Positions 26,063-34,332 of a stretch of DNA of 54,160 bases are shown here, one piece after another; the stretch's first letter is position 1, and every line of letters begins with the position of its first letter. The notes below the pieces were generated by a model. The model had not been told where the DNA came from, ran no database searches, and worked only from the letters and a program-made list of their open reading frames with translations. The DNA comes from Novosphingobium sp. UBA6722 (GTDB taxonomy: Bacteria > Pseudomonadota > Alphaproteobacteria > Sphingomonadales > Sphingomonadaceae), in assembly GCA_002454125.1 (NCBI GenBank), contig DKII01000092.1, forward strand, positions 1 to 54,160, given 5' to 3'. Made by a program: the position numbers and the translations under genes.

Positions 26063-26817
26063 TGGCGATCTCGTTCTCGCTCGAAGGCAAGGCCGCGCTG
26101 GTCACCAGGGCCAATACCGGGATCGGTCAGGCCATCGCGGTCGCACTCGCTGAAGCGGGTGCCGATGTGGCCCTAGCCGGTCGCAGCGAGCCGACCGAGA
26201 CGCTGGCGCTGATCGCCGCGGCCGGCCGCAAAGCGGTCAACATCAAGGCCGACTTCTCCTCGACCGAGCCAGTCGAGCGCGTGATCGACGAGGCACTCGC
26301 TGCGCTCGGACGGATCGACGTGCTTGTGAACAACGCCGGGATCATCCGCCGCGACGATCTGCTCCAATTCTCCGAAGAGGACTGGGACGCGGTGATGGAT
26401 ACCAACCTCAAGACCCTGTTTTTCCTGAGCCAGGCCGCCGCGCGGCACATGGTGGAGCGCGGATCGGGCAAGATCATCAACATCGCCAGCCTGCTGACCT
26501 TCCAGGGCGGCATCCGGGTCCCGAGCTATGCTGCAGCGAAGTCCGGCGTTGGCGGGGTGACCAAGGCCATGGCCAACGAGCTTGCACCCAAGGGCGTGCA
26601 GGTCAACGCCATCGCCCCGGGCTACATCGCCACCAACAATACCGCCGCGCTGCTTGCCGACGAGACCCGCAACCGCCAGATCCTAGAGCGGATCCCGACC
26701 GGTCGTTGGGGCCGGCCCGAGGACATTGCCGGGGCAGCCGTATTCCTCGCGGCCGAAGCGTCAGACTATGTCACGGGCCAGGTCCTGGCCGTCGACGGCG
26801 GCTGGCTGGCGCGTTAG
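26062..26817 (+). CDS. kduD: KduD/DhuD-like 2-deoxy-D-gluconate 3-dehydrogenase (SDR), atypical cofactor motif
   Basis: This 251-residue classical SDR carries NNAG at 90-93, Ser143 and Tyr156-x-x-x-Lys160 (SYAAAKSGV), and a C-terminal QVLAVDGGWLAR. KduD reduces 2,5-diketo-3-deoxygluconate to 2-keto-3-deoxygluconate with NAD(P)H. The cofactor loop reads TRANTGIG instead of the expected TGANTGIG: residue 16 is Arg from codon AGG (26107-26109), where GGG would restore the glycine. The rest of the gene is intact. It may be a true variant, a recent mutation or a base error. It follows the isomerase gene with a one-base overlap. Confidence 0.85.
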   Translation: MAISFSLEGKAALVTRANTGIGQAIAVALAEAGADVALAGRSEPTETLALIAAAGRKAVNIKADFSSTEPVERVIDEALAALGRIDVLVNNAGIIRRDDLLQFSEEDWDAVMDTNLKTLFFLSQAAARHMVERGSGKIINIASLLTFQGGIRVPSYAAAKSGVGGVTKAMANELAPKGVQVNAIAPGYIATNNTAALLADETRNRQILERIPTGRWGRPEDIAGAAVFLAAEASDYVTGQVLAVDGGWLAR

Positions 26818-26848
26818 GCTGATCGAATGGTGCCTTATCCCTTCCTCA

Positions 26849-27005
26849 CTTCCCCGTCGATGGGGGAAGGATACGGAGACTTGCGAGCTTGCTCGCTAGT
26901 CACAGTTGGTTGGGGGTGAGCGTGCCGGCGGACATCACCCCCACCCAACCGGCGCTAGGCTGCTGCGCAGCCAAGCTGTGGTATCCCTCCCCCATCGAGG
27001 GGGAG
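26849..27005. repeat. nested intergenic palindromic repeat element
   Basis: Two pairs of inverted repeats are nested. The outer arms are CTTCCCCGTCGATGGGGGAAG... (from 26849) and CCCTCCCCCATCGAGGGGGAG (26985-27005). The inner arms are GGTTGGGGGTGAGCG (26908-26922) and CATCACCCCCACCCAACC (26933-26950). This is the pattern of REP-like or MITE-like elements dispersed in alphaproteobacterial intergenic DNA. It fills most of the gap between the dehydrogenase and kinase genes. Confidence 0.65.
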
Positions 27006-27019
27006 GCGAAAGGCTGCTG

Positions 27020-28030
27020 ATGGGCAATCCCGTAGTCTGCTTTGGCGAATTGCTGCTCCGGCTGACCCCGCCGGCTTCGCAGCTGATGGTCCAGGCCGAC
27101 AGCCTGGAACTCCATCCGGGCGGGGCAGAGGGCAATGTCGCCGTGGCGCTGGCCAGTCTGGGTCACACGGTTCGGTTTGCCGGACTGGTCAGCGACAATC
27201 CCCTTGGAGATCGCGCCGTCGCTGCGCTGCGCGGCGCGGGGGTAGACACGCGGTTCCTGGCCCGGGCGGCGGGGCGGATGGGGCTCTACTTCATGGAGGA
27301 TGGCGCCGGACCGCGCCCTTCCATGATCACCTATGACCGCGCCGGCAGCGCCTTTGCCGAGGCCTATCCTGCCGCCATCAACTTTGACGGGGCGCTGGAC
27401 GGGGCAAGGCTGTTCCACACCGGCGGGATCACCCCGGCGCTCGGCCCGAAGGGCGTGGCGCTTGCCAAGGCGGCGCAGTCGGCAGCGCTGGCAGCAGGCA
27501 TACCTATCTGCTTCGACGGCAATTACCGCGGGGCGCTGTGGTCCAGCTGGGACAGCAATCCTGGCGCCATCCTGCGGGAATTGGTCGCCGATGCGACCAT
27601 TCTGATCGGCAATCACCGCGATATCTCGCTACTGCTGGCGCGCGAGTTTTCAGGCGACGGGGCGGATCGGCGGCGCGAAGCGGCCGAAGCGGCCTTTGCC
27701 GCCTTCCCCAAGCTCGAGCTCATCGCCTCGACCGCGCGGCATCTGGTCACGTCGGACCACCACCGCATTGCCGCGCGGGTCGATAGCCGCCGCGCTGCGC
27801 ACCAGACCGACGAGATCGACGTGACCGGGATTGTCGAGCGGATCGGCACCGGCGATGCCTTTGCGGCCGGGGTAATCCACGCCTGGCTCGAAGGCGGCGA
27901 CGAGCGCGCCATGGCCGAAGCCGGCCTTGCCCTGACCGCGCTCAAGCACACGATTCCGGGTGACATGAGCCTGGTGAACCGCACGACCCTTGAGAGCTTT
28001 TCAGCCAGCGGCGGCGATGTCCGGCGCTGA
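27020..28030 (+). CDS. kdgK: 2-keto-3-deoxygluconate kinase (PfkB family)
   Basis: This 336-residue sugar kinase has the ribokinase/PfkB layout: FGELLLRLTPP at the start, LHPGGAEGNVAVALASLG (motif 1), and RIGTGDAFAAGVIHAWLEGG (motif 2 with the catalytic Asp). It phosphorylates KDG at C6 to KDPG, which a KDPG aldolase would split; none is in the window. Start at 27020 is downstream of the repeat element, with AAAGG six bases before it; the longer frame would be encoded by the repeat. Its end overlaps the carboxylesterase start by 14 bases. It closes the route from both altronate and unsaturated uronate branches. Confidence 0.87.
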   Translation: MGNPVVCFGELLLRLTPPASQLMVQADSLELHPGGAEGNVAVALASLGHTVRFAGLVSDNPLGDRAVAALRGAGVDTRFLARAAGRMGLYFMEDGAGPRPSMITYDRAGSAFAEAYPAAINFDGALDGARLFHTGGITPALGPKGVALAKAAQSAALAAGIPICFDGNYRGALWSSWDSNPGAILRELVADATILIGNHRDISLLLAREFSGDGADRRREAAEAAFAAFPKLELIASTARHLVTSDHHRIAARVDSRRAAHQTDEIDVTGIVERIGTGDAFAAGVIHAWLEGGDERAMAEAGLALTALKHTIPGDMSLVNRTTLESFSASGGDVRR

Positions 28031-29516
28031 AGAGTGGAGCCGGCGGGCGGTGCTCACGGGCGCTGCTGCGATAGCCAGCCTTGGCACGCGCGTCTCGGCT
28101 TGGACCCCGGCTGACGTCATTTGCATTGGTTCGGTTCAAGCGCCGGATGGTAAATACGAGGCATATTCCTGCGCCGAGGCCTGGTCCTATCCAGTCATCC
28201 GATATGCACGGGCTCAGCGATTCCAACAGCCGGAATCGGTCACGGTTGCCGAACAGCGTCGCTCCGTCTGGCATGGCATCCCGAGTTGCCCGCAACCTTC
28301 CGGCAGTTATGCCCCGCCCGCAGAGGACTGCCTTTTCCTGAACGTCTGGGTGCCACCAAATGAGCATCGCCGACGCCCCGTAATGGTCTATTTCCACGGC
28401 GGAGCTTATTCGAATGGCTCAGTCGCCGATCCGCTCAACGATGGCGCGAAACTCGCTGCGCGTGGCGATGTGGTGGTCGTCACGGTCAACCACCGCCTCA
28501 ACGTCTTCGGTTACCTTTACCTGCCCGATCGCTTCCCCAGCAGCGGCAACAACGGCCAGCTCGACCTGATTTACGCGCTCCAATGGGTCCAGCGCAATAT
28601 CGCGGCCTTCGGCGGCGATCCGGGCAATGTCACGGTCTTTGGTCAGTCCGGCGGCGGGGCCAAGATTGCGACGCTGATGGCCATGCCCGAGGCCAAGGGC
28701 CTGTTCCACAAGGCGATTACGATGAGCGGGCAGCAGGTCACCGCATCGGGCCCGCTCAATGAACGCAAGCGCGCGCAGGCCTTCCTCGACAAGCTGGGAA
28801 CCGATCCGGCGACCGCCTCCACCGAAGCGCTGGTTGCGGCGCTCTCTGCAAACGATCCGATCATGGGCGGCGGGCTCTACATGGGGCCGGTGCTCGACAT
28901 GAAGCACCTGACAAGGCACCCGTTCTGGCCGGATCCCGCGCCACAGGGCAATGCGATCCCGATGCTGCTCGGCAACACCGTGGCCGAAACGCGCGCCTTC
29001 TTCCCGCCGGACCATCCGAAGCTCAAGGGCCTCGACTGGAGCAACCTTGCCGAGCGGGCGGGGCCAGAGCTCAAGGTCGATATCGATCCCGCCTGGGTGG
29101 TCGCGCAGTTCCGGGCGCGCTACCCTGCGGACGCCCCTGAACAGATCTTCCACCGCATGGTCACCGCCGGCCGGTCCTGGCGCGGCCAGGTCGAGGAGGC
29201 CGATGCCCGCGCCCGCGCTGGGGTGAAGCAGACCTGGGTCTATCAGCTCGATTTCGAGGCGGCCAAGCATACCGATGACATCGGTCTGGCCTTCGGTACC
29301 TTCGAGGATCCCTCGCTGGCCCGCCAGGCAATGAGCGACACAGTGATGGACGCTTTCGTCCGCTTTGCCCGCACCGGCAACCCCGGTTGGGCGCCTTACA
29401 GCTTGCCGCGGCGCGAGACGATGGTCTTCGATACCGCCAGCCGCGTGATCAAGGATCCGCGCAAGTGGGAGCGCGAGCTGTTCGCCCGCGTGCCCTATAT
29501 CCAACCGGGGAGCTGA
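28017..29516 (+). CDS. exported type-B carboxylesterase, probable plant-polymer esterase
   Basis: This 499-residue protein has an N-terminal twin-arginine-like signal (RRAVLTGAAAIASLGTRVSA) and a type-B carboxylesterase/lipase domain. The nucleophile is Ser211 in FGQSGGGAK, and the oxyanion-hole segment is VYFHGGAYSNG. EDCLFLNVWVP is the family hallmark. The His is not pinned down; the acid is likely in the C-terminal third. Its position in a pectin locus suggests removal of methyl, acetyl or feruloyl groups from pectin. Start at 28017 keeps the signal next to the N-terminus. It overlaps kdgK by 14 bases. Confidence 0.8.
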   Translation: MSGAEEWSRRAVLTGAAAIASLGTRVSAWTPADVICIGSVQAPDGKYEAYSCAEAWSYPVIRYARAQRFQQPESVTVAEQRRSVWHGIPSCPQPSGSYAPPAEDCLFLNVWVPPNEHRRRPVMVYFHGGAYSNGSVADPLNDGAKLAARGDVVVVTVNHRLNVFGYLYLPDRFPSSGNNGQLDLIYALQWVQRNIAAFGGDPGNVTVFGQSGGGAKIATLMAMPEAKGLFHKAITMSGQQVTASGPLNERKRAQAFLDKLGTDPATASTEALVAALSANDPIMGGGLYMGPVLDMKHLTRHPFWPDPAPQGNAIPMLLGNTVAETRAFFPPDHPKLKGLDWSNLAERAGPELKVDIDPAWVVAQFRARYPADAPEQIFHRMVTAGRSWRGQVEEADARARAGVKQTWVYQLDFEAAKHTDDIGLAFGTFEDPSLARQAMSDTVMDAFVRFARTGNPGWAPYSLPRRETMVFDTASRVIKDPRKWERELFARVPYIQPGS

Positions 29517-29519
29517 GGC

Positions 29520-29909
29520 TCAGCGCTGGTTGTTGGGATAGCTGATGATCAGCGACAGCGGCTTGCGGCCCACTTGCCGGATGCCCACGACCGCCCCTTT
29601 GTAGAGATAGGCCGCCATGCCTTTGGTCAGCCGCGCGCGCTGGCCGTCGGAGACGACCTCGCCCTCTCCATCGAGCACGTAATAGACCTCGTCATGATCG
29701 ATCGGATGTTCGCCGATCGCCGCGCCGCGATGCAGGATCCGGCGACGGAACTCCATCGCCCGCGGCTGCGGCACGGCATCGCTGATCCGGTAGGCCGTGC
29801 TCGTCCCGATCGCGCCGTGCGGCGGGGCTTCTTCGCGCCGGGTATCGCGCTCGTCGATCACCGCCATCGGCGGCGAGGCAGCGAGCAGGAGCAGCGCGGC
29901 GAGGCTCAC
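29520..29909 (-). CDS. exported small cupin, possibly KdgF-like
   Basis: This 129-residue protein has a short signal peptide (MSLAALLLLAASPPMA) and a single cupin domain. The first metal motif is EHPIDHDEVYYVLDGEGEV, holding HxxxH-type histidines and a glutamate. The second motif, KGMAAYLYKGAVVGIRQVG, lacks the usual histidine. KdgF cupins convert unsaturated uronates to 5-keto-4-deoxyuronate and are a known missing step, so this is an attractive fit, but known KdgF are cytosolic and metal-bound. The ATG overlaps the pectate lyase stop by four bases, so the two are coupled. It could also be a carbohydrate-binding cupin. Confidence 0.6.
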   Translation of the reverse strand: MSLAALLLLAASPPMAVIDERDTRREEAPPHGAIGTSTAYRISDAVPQPRAMEFRRRILHRGAAIGEHPIDHDEVYYVLDGEGEVVSDGQRARLTKGMAAYLYKGAVVGIRQVGRKPLSLIISYPNNQR

Positions 29910-31255
29910 CGGGTGGTTCCGCGCGAGCTGCGATCGCGCGGGCTGAGCACCTCCTGCGCGCCGCCCTTCTGCCCCGGATAGCGGCCAGACTTGGGCTGCA
30001 TCGTGGCAAGGTCCCAGTCCGCCTCGATAAAGGGCGCACGGGTTTCGGGCGGGCGGGGATAGCCGGGGCCGACTTCCTTCTCGTCATCAATGATATCGCC
30101 GCGCCCCTCAGCCACGAAGAACAGCACGCGGATATCGTCCGGCGCGCGGTCCCACGGGCGGGCCCCGGCCGTCGCCAGCAGGCTGGTTTCGACTTCGCCA
30201 GAGGGCAGAACCGGCAGGCCGGAAAGGTCCGCCAGCGGCTTGGTTGATCGGATCAGCCTCGCCCTCGTCTCGCCATAGCGGCCGAATTCTGGCAGCGGAT
30301 TGCCGTGGCGATCAACCATGCGATTGTCGCGGCCGTGGAACTTGAGGTCGCCATCGCCGCCCAGCATCAGGAACGGCAGGCCCGGATCGGTATCGTTGCC
30401 GCCGCGCATGACATTCCCCACCGCGGTCAGCTCGCCGGTGGCATAGGGCTGGCCGGCCCATTCCAGCGCCATCAGGTTGTAATGCACTGCGCGGTGACCG
30501 GGATTGTAGATCAGGTTGTTGACCATCAGCGCCTGGACCCCGCCCTTGAGCAGCGGCGAACGCTCGACATTGTGGGCCCAGACGTTGCGGTAGAAGACGA
30601 TGCCGGTGGCGTTGTCGTGGATAAGCGAGCCTTTGGAATGCTCGCCCTTGGGGTGGCTGGCATTGGCCAGGCCTTCGGCGGCGAGGTTATTGCGAAACAG
30701 GATATTGTGGCTGGTGCCCTTGCGCCATTCCTCGACCGTCTTGCCGGTGAAGCGTGGGCCGGAAGCCGACATGTTCTCGTCGATCCCCCACAGGAAGCTG
30801 TTGTGCTCGATGATGACATTGTAGGCGGCCACCGTGGAAAAGGCATCCGCTTCCCAGCCGGAAAACAGCGCCTGGCCGTCACGCCCGGTCATCACCCGCA
30901 CGTGGCTGATGATCACGTCATAGGCCTTGAGATCGATCCCGCCGCGGATGATGGTGACTCCCGGCGAAGGGGCGGTTTGGCCGGCGATGGTAAGATAGGG
31001 TTCGGCAATGGTCAGCGAGTTGCGCTCAAGGTCGATCACCCCGCCCACTTCGAACACGACGATGCGCGGCCCCTTGGCCTCAACCGCTTCCTTGAACGAT
31101 CCCGGACCGTCCTTGGCCAGGGTGGTGACCCGGATGATTCGACCGCCGGCCCCGCCCTGCGTCGGCTCGGGCGGCCCCGCCCAGACCGCCCCGGACAGGA
31201 CAAGTGCCTGCAAAGCCGCGAGGAATACCGCGAGTTTCACCCACCAGTGCCGCAT
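29906..31255 (-). CDS. exported pectate lyase-like right-handed beta-helix protein (PL1-like)
   Basis: This 449-residue protein has a signal peptide (MRHWWVKLAVFLAALQALVLSGAVWA) and a parallel beta-helix. GGRIIRVTTLAKDGPGSF and RIVVFEVGGVIDL are typical of PL1-type pectate lyases. VIIEHNSFLWGIDENMS and NVERSPLLKGG (candidate catalytic Arg) match the Ca2+ site and active strand. It would cut homogalacturonan by beta-elimination in the periplasm or outside, giving unsaturated oligogalacturonides. Start at 31255 follows GGGAGA. It is divergent from the TonB receptor, with operator 4 in the shared 205-base gap. It is followed by the cupin gene with a four-base overlap. Confidence 0.87.
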   Translation of the reverse strand: MRHWWVKLAVFLAALQALVLSGAVWAGPPEPTQGGAGGRIIRVTTLAKDGPGSFKEAVEAKGPRIVVFEVGGVIDLERNSLTIAEPYLTIAGQTAPSPGVTIIRGGIDLKAYDVIISHVRVMTGRDGQALFSGWEADAFSTVAAYNVIIEHNSFLWGIDENMSASGPRFTGKTVEEWRKGTSHNILFRNNLAAEGLANASHPKGEHSKGSLIHDNATGIVFYRNVWAHNVERSPLLKGGVQALMVNNLIYNPGHRAVHYNLMALEWAGQPYATGELTAVGNVMRGGNDTDPGLPFLMLGGDGDLKFHGRDNRMVDRHGNPLPEFGRYGETRARLIRSTKPLADLSGLPVLPSGEVETSLLATAGARPWDRAPDDIRVLFFVAEGRGDIIDDEKEVGPGYPRPPETRAPFIEADWDLATMQPKSGRYPGQKGGAQEVLSPRDRSSRGTTR

Positions 31256-31313
31256 CGTCCATTCTCCCTTGCGCACCTTCTTGACAGAGCGCCGGAACGG
31301 GAGCAATACAAAA

Positions 31314-31327
31314 TGACACCGGTTACC
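31314..31327. promoter_or_regulatory. LacI-type operator 4 (pectate lyase side)
   Basis: TGACACCGGTTACC, identical to operator 3. It lies 58 bases before the pectate lyase ATG on the minus strand and within the divergent promoter region shared with the TonB receptor gene. Confidence 0.75.
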
Positions 31328-31412
31328 TTACCGGTCAGAATGCAGCGGCCGGAAGACCGCGCAGGGAGTAGAGGTGCTGGGGGAGCTGTGCGGGTCCACG
31401 CACATCATCCTT

Positions 31413-31426
31413 TGACACCGGTATCA
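31413..31426 (+). promoter_or_regulatory. LacI-type operator 5 (TonB receptor side)
   Basis: TGACACCGGTATCA is the most symmetric copy, with left arm TGACACC and right arm GGTATCA. It sits 34 bases before the receptor ATG. Two operators 99 bases apart, centre to centre, could support repression loops. Confidence 0.7.
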
Positions 31427-31460
31427 TGAGGAAGCGCCAGAGGGCGTCGAGGGGGTAGAA

Positions 31461-34301
31461 ATGCGCAAGACCCAAACCAGCAAGACGCTGTTCAAGCTTG
31501 CCCTGATCGCCGGCAGTGCCATCGTTGCGCCGACCGCCGCCTGGGCCCAGGACGCCGCTCCGCCTGCCGAAGATACCCCGGCTGACGAAATCATCGTGAC
31601 CGGCTTCCGCCAGTCGCTGCAGGCCGCGATCAACCTCAAGAAAAACTCGGTGGCCGCAGTCGATGCGATCGTTGCCGAAGACATCGCCAAATTCCCCGAC
31701 CAGAACCTGGCGGAATCGCTGCAGCGCATCCCCGGCATCTCGATTTCACGCGATGCCGGCGAAGGCCGGGCGATCACGGTGCGTGGTCTCTCCAGCCAGT
31801 TCACCCGCGTCCGCGTCAACGGCATGGAAACGATCGCCACCTCGGTCGATGGCGCCAGCGCCAACCGCGACCGCGCGTTCGATTTCAACGTCTTTGCTTC
31901 GGAACTGTTCTCCAGCCTGGTCGTCCACAAGACCGCCGAGGCCAGCCTCGATGAAGGTTCGCTCGGCGCCGTGGTCGATCTCAACACCGGCAACCCGCTG
32001 GCCGGCAAGGCCGGGCTGACCGCCGCCGCCTCGGTGGTTGGTTCCTATAATGACCTGTCGGGCAATGTCGGCCCGCGCCTGGCTGGCCTGCTTTCCTGGC
32101 GTAACGATGCCGATACGTTTGGCGCCTCGATCTCGGCTGCCTATTCGAAGACCAAGGTGCTTGAGCTGGGCAACAATTCGGTCCGCTGGGCCCAGGCCCG
32201 GTTCGACAATGTAAACGGCACCAACTGCTTTACCACACCCAATTCGGGCGGGACCTATGTTGCCAGCGCGGCCTGCGATCAGGCCGCCCTCGCCTTCCAC
32301 CCGCGCATTCCCCGCTACGGCGAGGTTGCGCACGATCGCGAGCGCCTGGGCCTGACCGGCTCGATCCAGTTCGCCCCGACCGAGGCAACCAAGCTGTCGA
32401 TCGATGCGCTCTATTCGAAGTTCGACGCGAGCCGCGAAGAACAGTGGGGCGAAGTCCTGCTGCGTTCGAACGAGCGCTCGATCAATGTCGTGAACCCGGT
32501 TTACGACGCCAACAAGAACATGATCTCGGCGACGCTCAACGACGCCTGGGTCCGCACCGAGCATTACCTGCGCGAAAGCAGCACCGAATTCTACCAGATC
32601 GGGGCCAGCCTTGATCAGGAAGTGACCGACACCCTGCGCTTCACCCTGCTGGGCGGCGTTTCGAAGTCGAACGCCGATATCCCGGTCGAAACCACGATCA
32701 TCTTCGATGACCGCGACGCCCAAGGCTATTCCTACGACTACACCAACATGAGGACGCCGAAGCTGACCTTCGGGACCAGCGTGACCGATCCGGCCAACTT
32801 CCAGCTGGCTGAAATCCGCGACCGCCCCTCGAACGTCACCAACCGCTTCAAAACGGTGCAGCTGCGGACCGAATTCGATCTGACTGACAAGATCACTCTG
32901 AAGGCCGGGGCCGTTTGGCGCCGCTACAACTTCGATGCCGTGGCCTATACCCGCGACTCCGCAGTTTGCGGCAATGGCGGCACCAGCCTGGTCACCAGCA
33001 CGTCCGGTACGATCGCCTGCTCGCCGACCAGCCTGTTCGGCCCGACCGCAGTCTATGGCTTCCCGGTCACCACGGCGCTGTCGCAGGTGTTCAACCTCGG
33101 CAACGCCGGCCAGCCGTCTGGCAACACCAACTCGTGGCTGGTCCCGAATCTGGCCGCCGCCGCAACCTTTACCGGCCTCTACAACCGGCCGCTGGTCAAC
33201 GACGTCGGCAATATCCGCGGCGTCCAGGAGACCACCAAGGGCGTCTACTTCCAGGCCGACTTCAAGGGTGACTTGGGCGGGCTGGAATATGCCCTCAACG
33301 CCGGGGTGCGCTATGTGAAGACCGACCAGAGCTCTTACGGCCTGGTCAGCGGCACCCAGGCCACCGTCACCCGCGACTATGACGACTGGCTCCCCTCGGC
33401 CAACCTGGCGCTGTTCCCGACGCAGAACGTGATCCTGCGCGCGGCAGTGGCCAAGGTGATGACCCGCCCAACGCTCGGCTCGCTCACCCCGGGCGGCTCG
33501 GCCGATGGCTTCAATTATCGCGTCACCAGCGGCAACCCGTTCCTGGAGCCCTATCGCGCCACCAACTATGACCTGGCCGCCGAATGGTACTTCGCCCCGC
33601 AGGCGGTGCTCTCGCTGGCCTGGTTCAAGAAGGACGTGAACAGCTTCACCCAGTCGGCCTCGATCACGGGCGCCACCTTCACCCAGACCGGCCTGCCGGT
33701 TTCGGTGCTGAACCCCAGCTCGCCCGCCGCACTTAACCCGGCGCAGCTCAGCCAGCCGATCTGGACCCTGACCACCACAGTCAACGGTTCGGGCGCCAAG
33801 CTGACCGGCTGGGAACTGGCCGCGCAGGTGCCGTTCAGCGCCTTCACCGAAGGCTTCTTCAAGCACTTTGGCGTGATCGCCAACGCCACCTTCATCAGCT
33901 CGAACGCCACGTTCAACCTGCAGGGGCCAGCGATTGCCCCGGGCGGTGCACTGCAGAACGTGAGCGTGACCAACACGCTGTCGAACGTGTCGAAGCAGGC
34001 CTACAACGGCACGCTTTATTACGATGACGGCAAGTTCGCTGCCCGCGTGATGGTGTCCTATCGCGGCCGTTACCATGAAGGCGCCTCGGGCACCGGCAAC
34101 CTGCTGGAAGGCTATGGCGCGACGACCAACCTCGATGCCTCGATCCGCTACAAGGTTACGGACTGGCTGGAGCTGTCGCTCGAAGGCAACAACCTGCTCG
34201 ACACCTATCGCTACCGCTTCACTGACTTTGACGCGGACCGCAATTACGAGAACAACCACTTCGGCCGCACCTTCCTGTTCGGGGCGCGGTTCAAGCTCTG
34301 A
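31461..34301 (+). CDS. TonB-dependent outer-membrane receptor, probable oligogalacturonide importer
   Basis: This 946-residue receptor has a signal peptide ending PTAAWAQ, a TonB box region (ADEIIVTGFRQSLQ), and a plug domain with IVAEDIAKFPDQNLAESLQ and RVNGMETIATSVDG. A 22-strand-type beta-barrel follows and ends FGRTFLFGARFKL with the terminal aromatic/hydrophobic strand usual for OmpA/BAM recognition. It is the kind of TonB receptor found next to carbohydrate genes in Caulobacter and sphingomonads, pulling oligosaccharides through the outer membrane with TonB energy. Two LacI operators are upstream. The esterase gene follows after 31 bases. Confidence 0.93.
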   Translation: MRKTQTSKTLFKLALIAGSAIVAPTAAWAQDAAPPAEDTPADEIIVTGFRQSLQAAINLKKNSVAAVDAIVAEDIAKFPDQNLAESLQRIPGISISRDAGEGRAITVRGLSSQFTRVRVNGMETIATSVDGASANRDRAFDFNVFASELFSSLVVHKTAEASLDEGSLGAVVDLNTGNPLAGKAGLTAAASVVGSYNDLSGNVGPRLAGLLSWRNDADTFGASISAAYSKTKVLELGNNSVRWAQARFDNVNGTNCFTTPNSGGTYVASAACDQAALAFHPRIPRYGEVAHDRERLGLTGSIQFAPTEATKLSIDALYSKFDASREEQWGEVLLRSNERSINVVNPVYDANKNMISATLNDAWVRTEHYLRESSTEFYQIGASLDQEVTDTLRFTLLGGVSKSNADIPVETTIIFDDRDAQGYSYDYTNMRTPKLTFGTSVTDPANFQLAEIRDRPSNVTNRFKTVQLRTEFDLTDKITLKAGAVWRRYNFDAVAYTRDSAVCGNGGTSLVTSTSGTIACSPTSLFGPTAVYGFPVTTALSQVFNLGNAGQPSGNTNSWLVPNLAAAATFTGLYNRPLVNDVGNIRGVQETTKGVYFQADFKGDLGGLEYALNAGVRYVKTDQSSYGLVSGTQATVTRDYDDWLPSANLALFPTQNVILRAAVAKVMTRPTLGSLTPGGSADGFNYRVTSGNPFLEPYRATNYDLAAEWYFAPQAVLSLAWFKKDVNSFTQSASITGATFTQTGLPVSVLNPSSPAALNPAQLSQPIWTLTTTVNGSGAKLTGWELAAQVPFSAFTEGFFKHFGVIANATFISSNATFNLQGPAIAPGGALQNVSVTNTLSNVSKQAYNGTLYYDDGKFAARVMVSYRGRYHEGASGTGNLLEGYGATTNLDASIRYKVTDWLELSLEGNNLLDTYRYRFTDFDADRNYENNHFGRTFLFGARFKL

Positions 34302-34332
34302 TCCCGAAGTACCTCCCGGAGGCCGGTTCCCG

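Noticed and set aside
26906..27019. Longer N-terminus for kdgK
   Set aside because: The added codons lie inside the palindromic repeat, and the family N-terminus begins right at the ATG at 27020.
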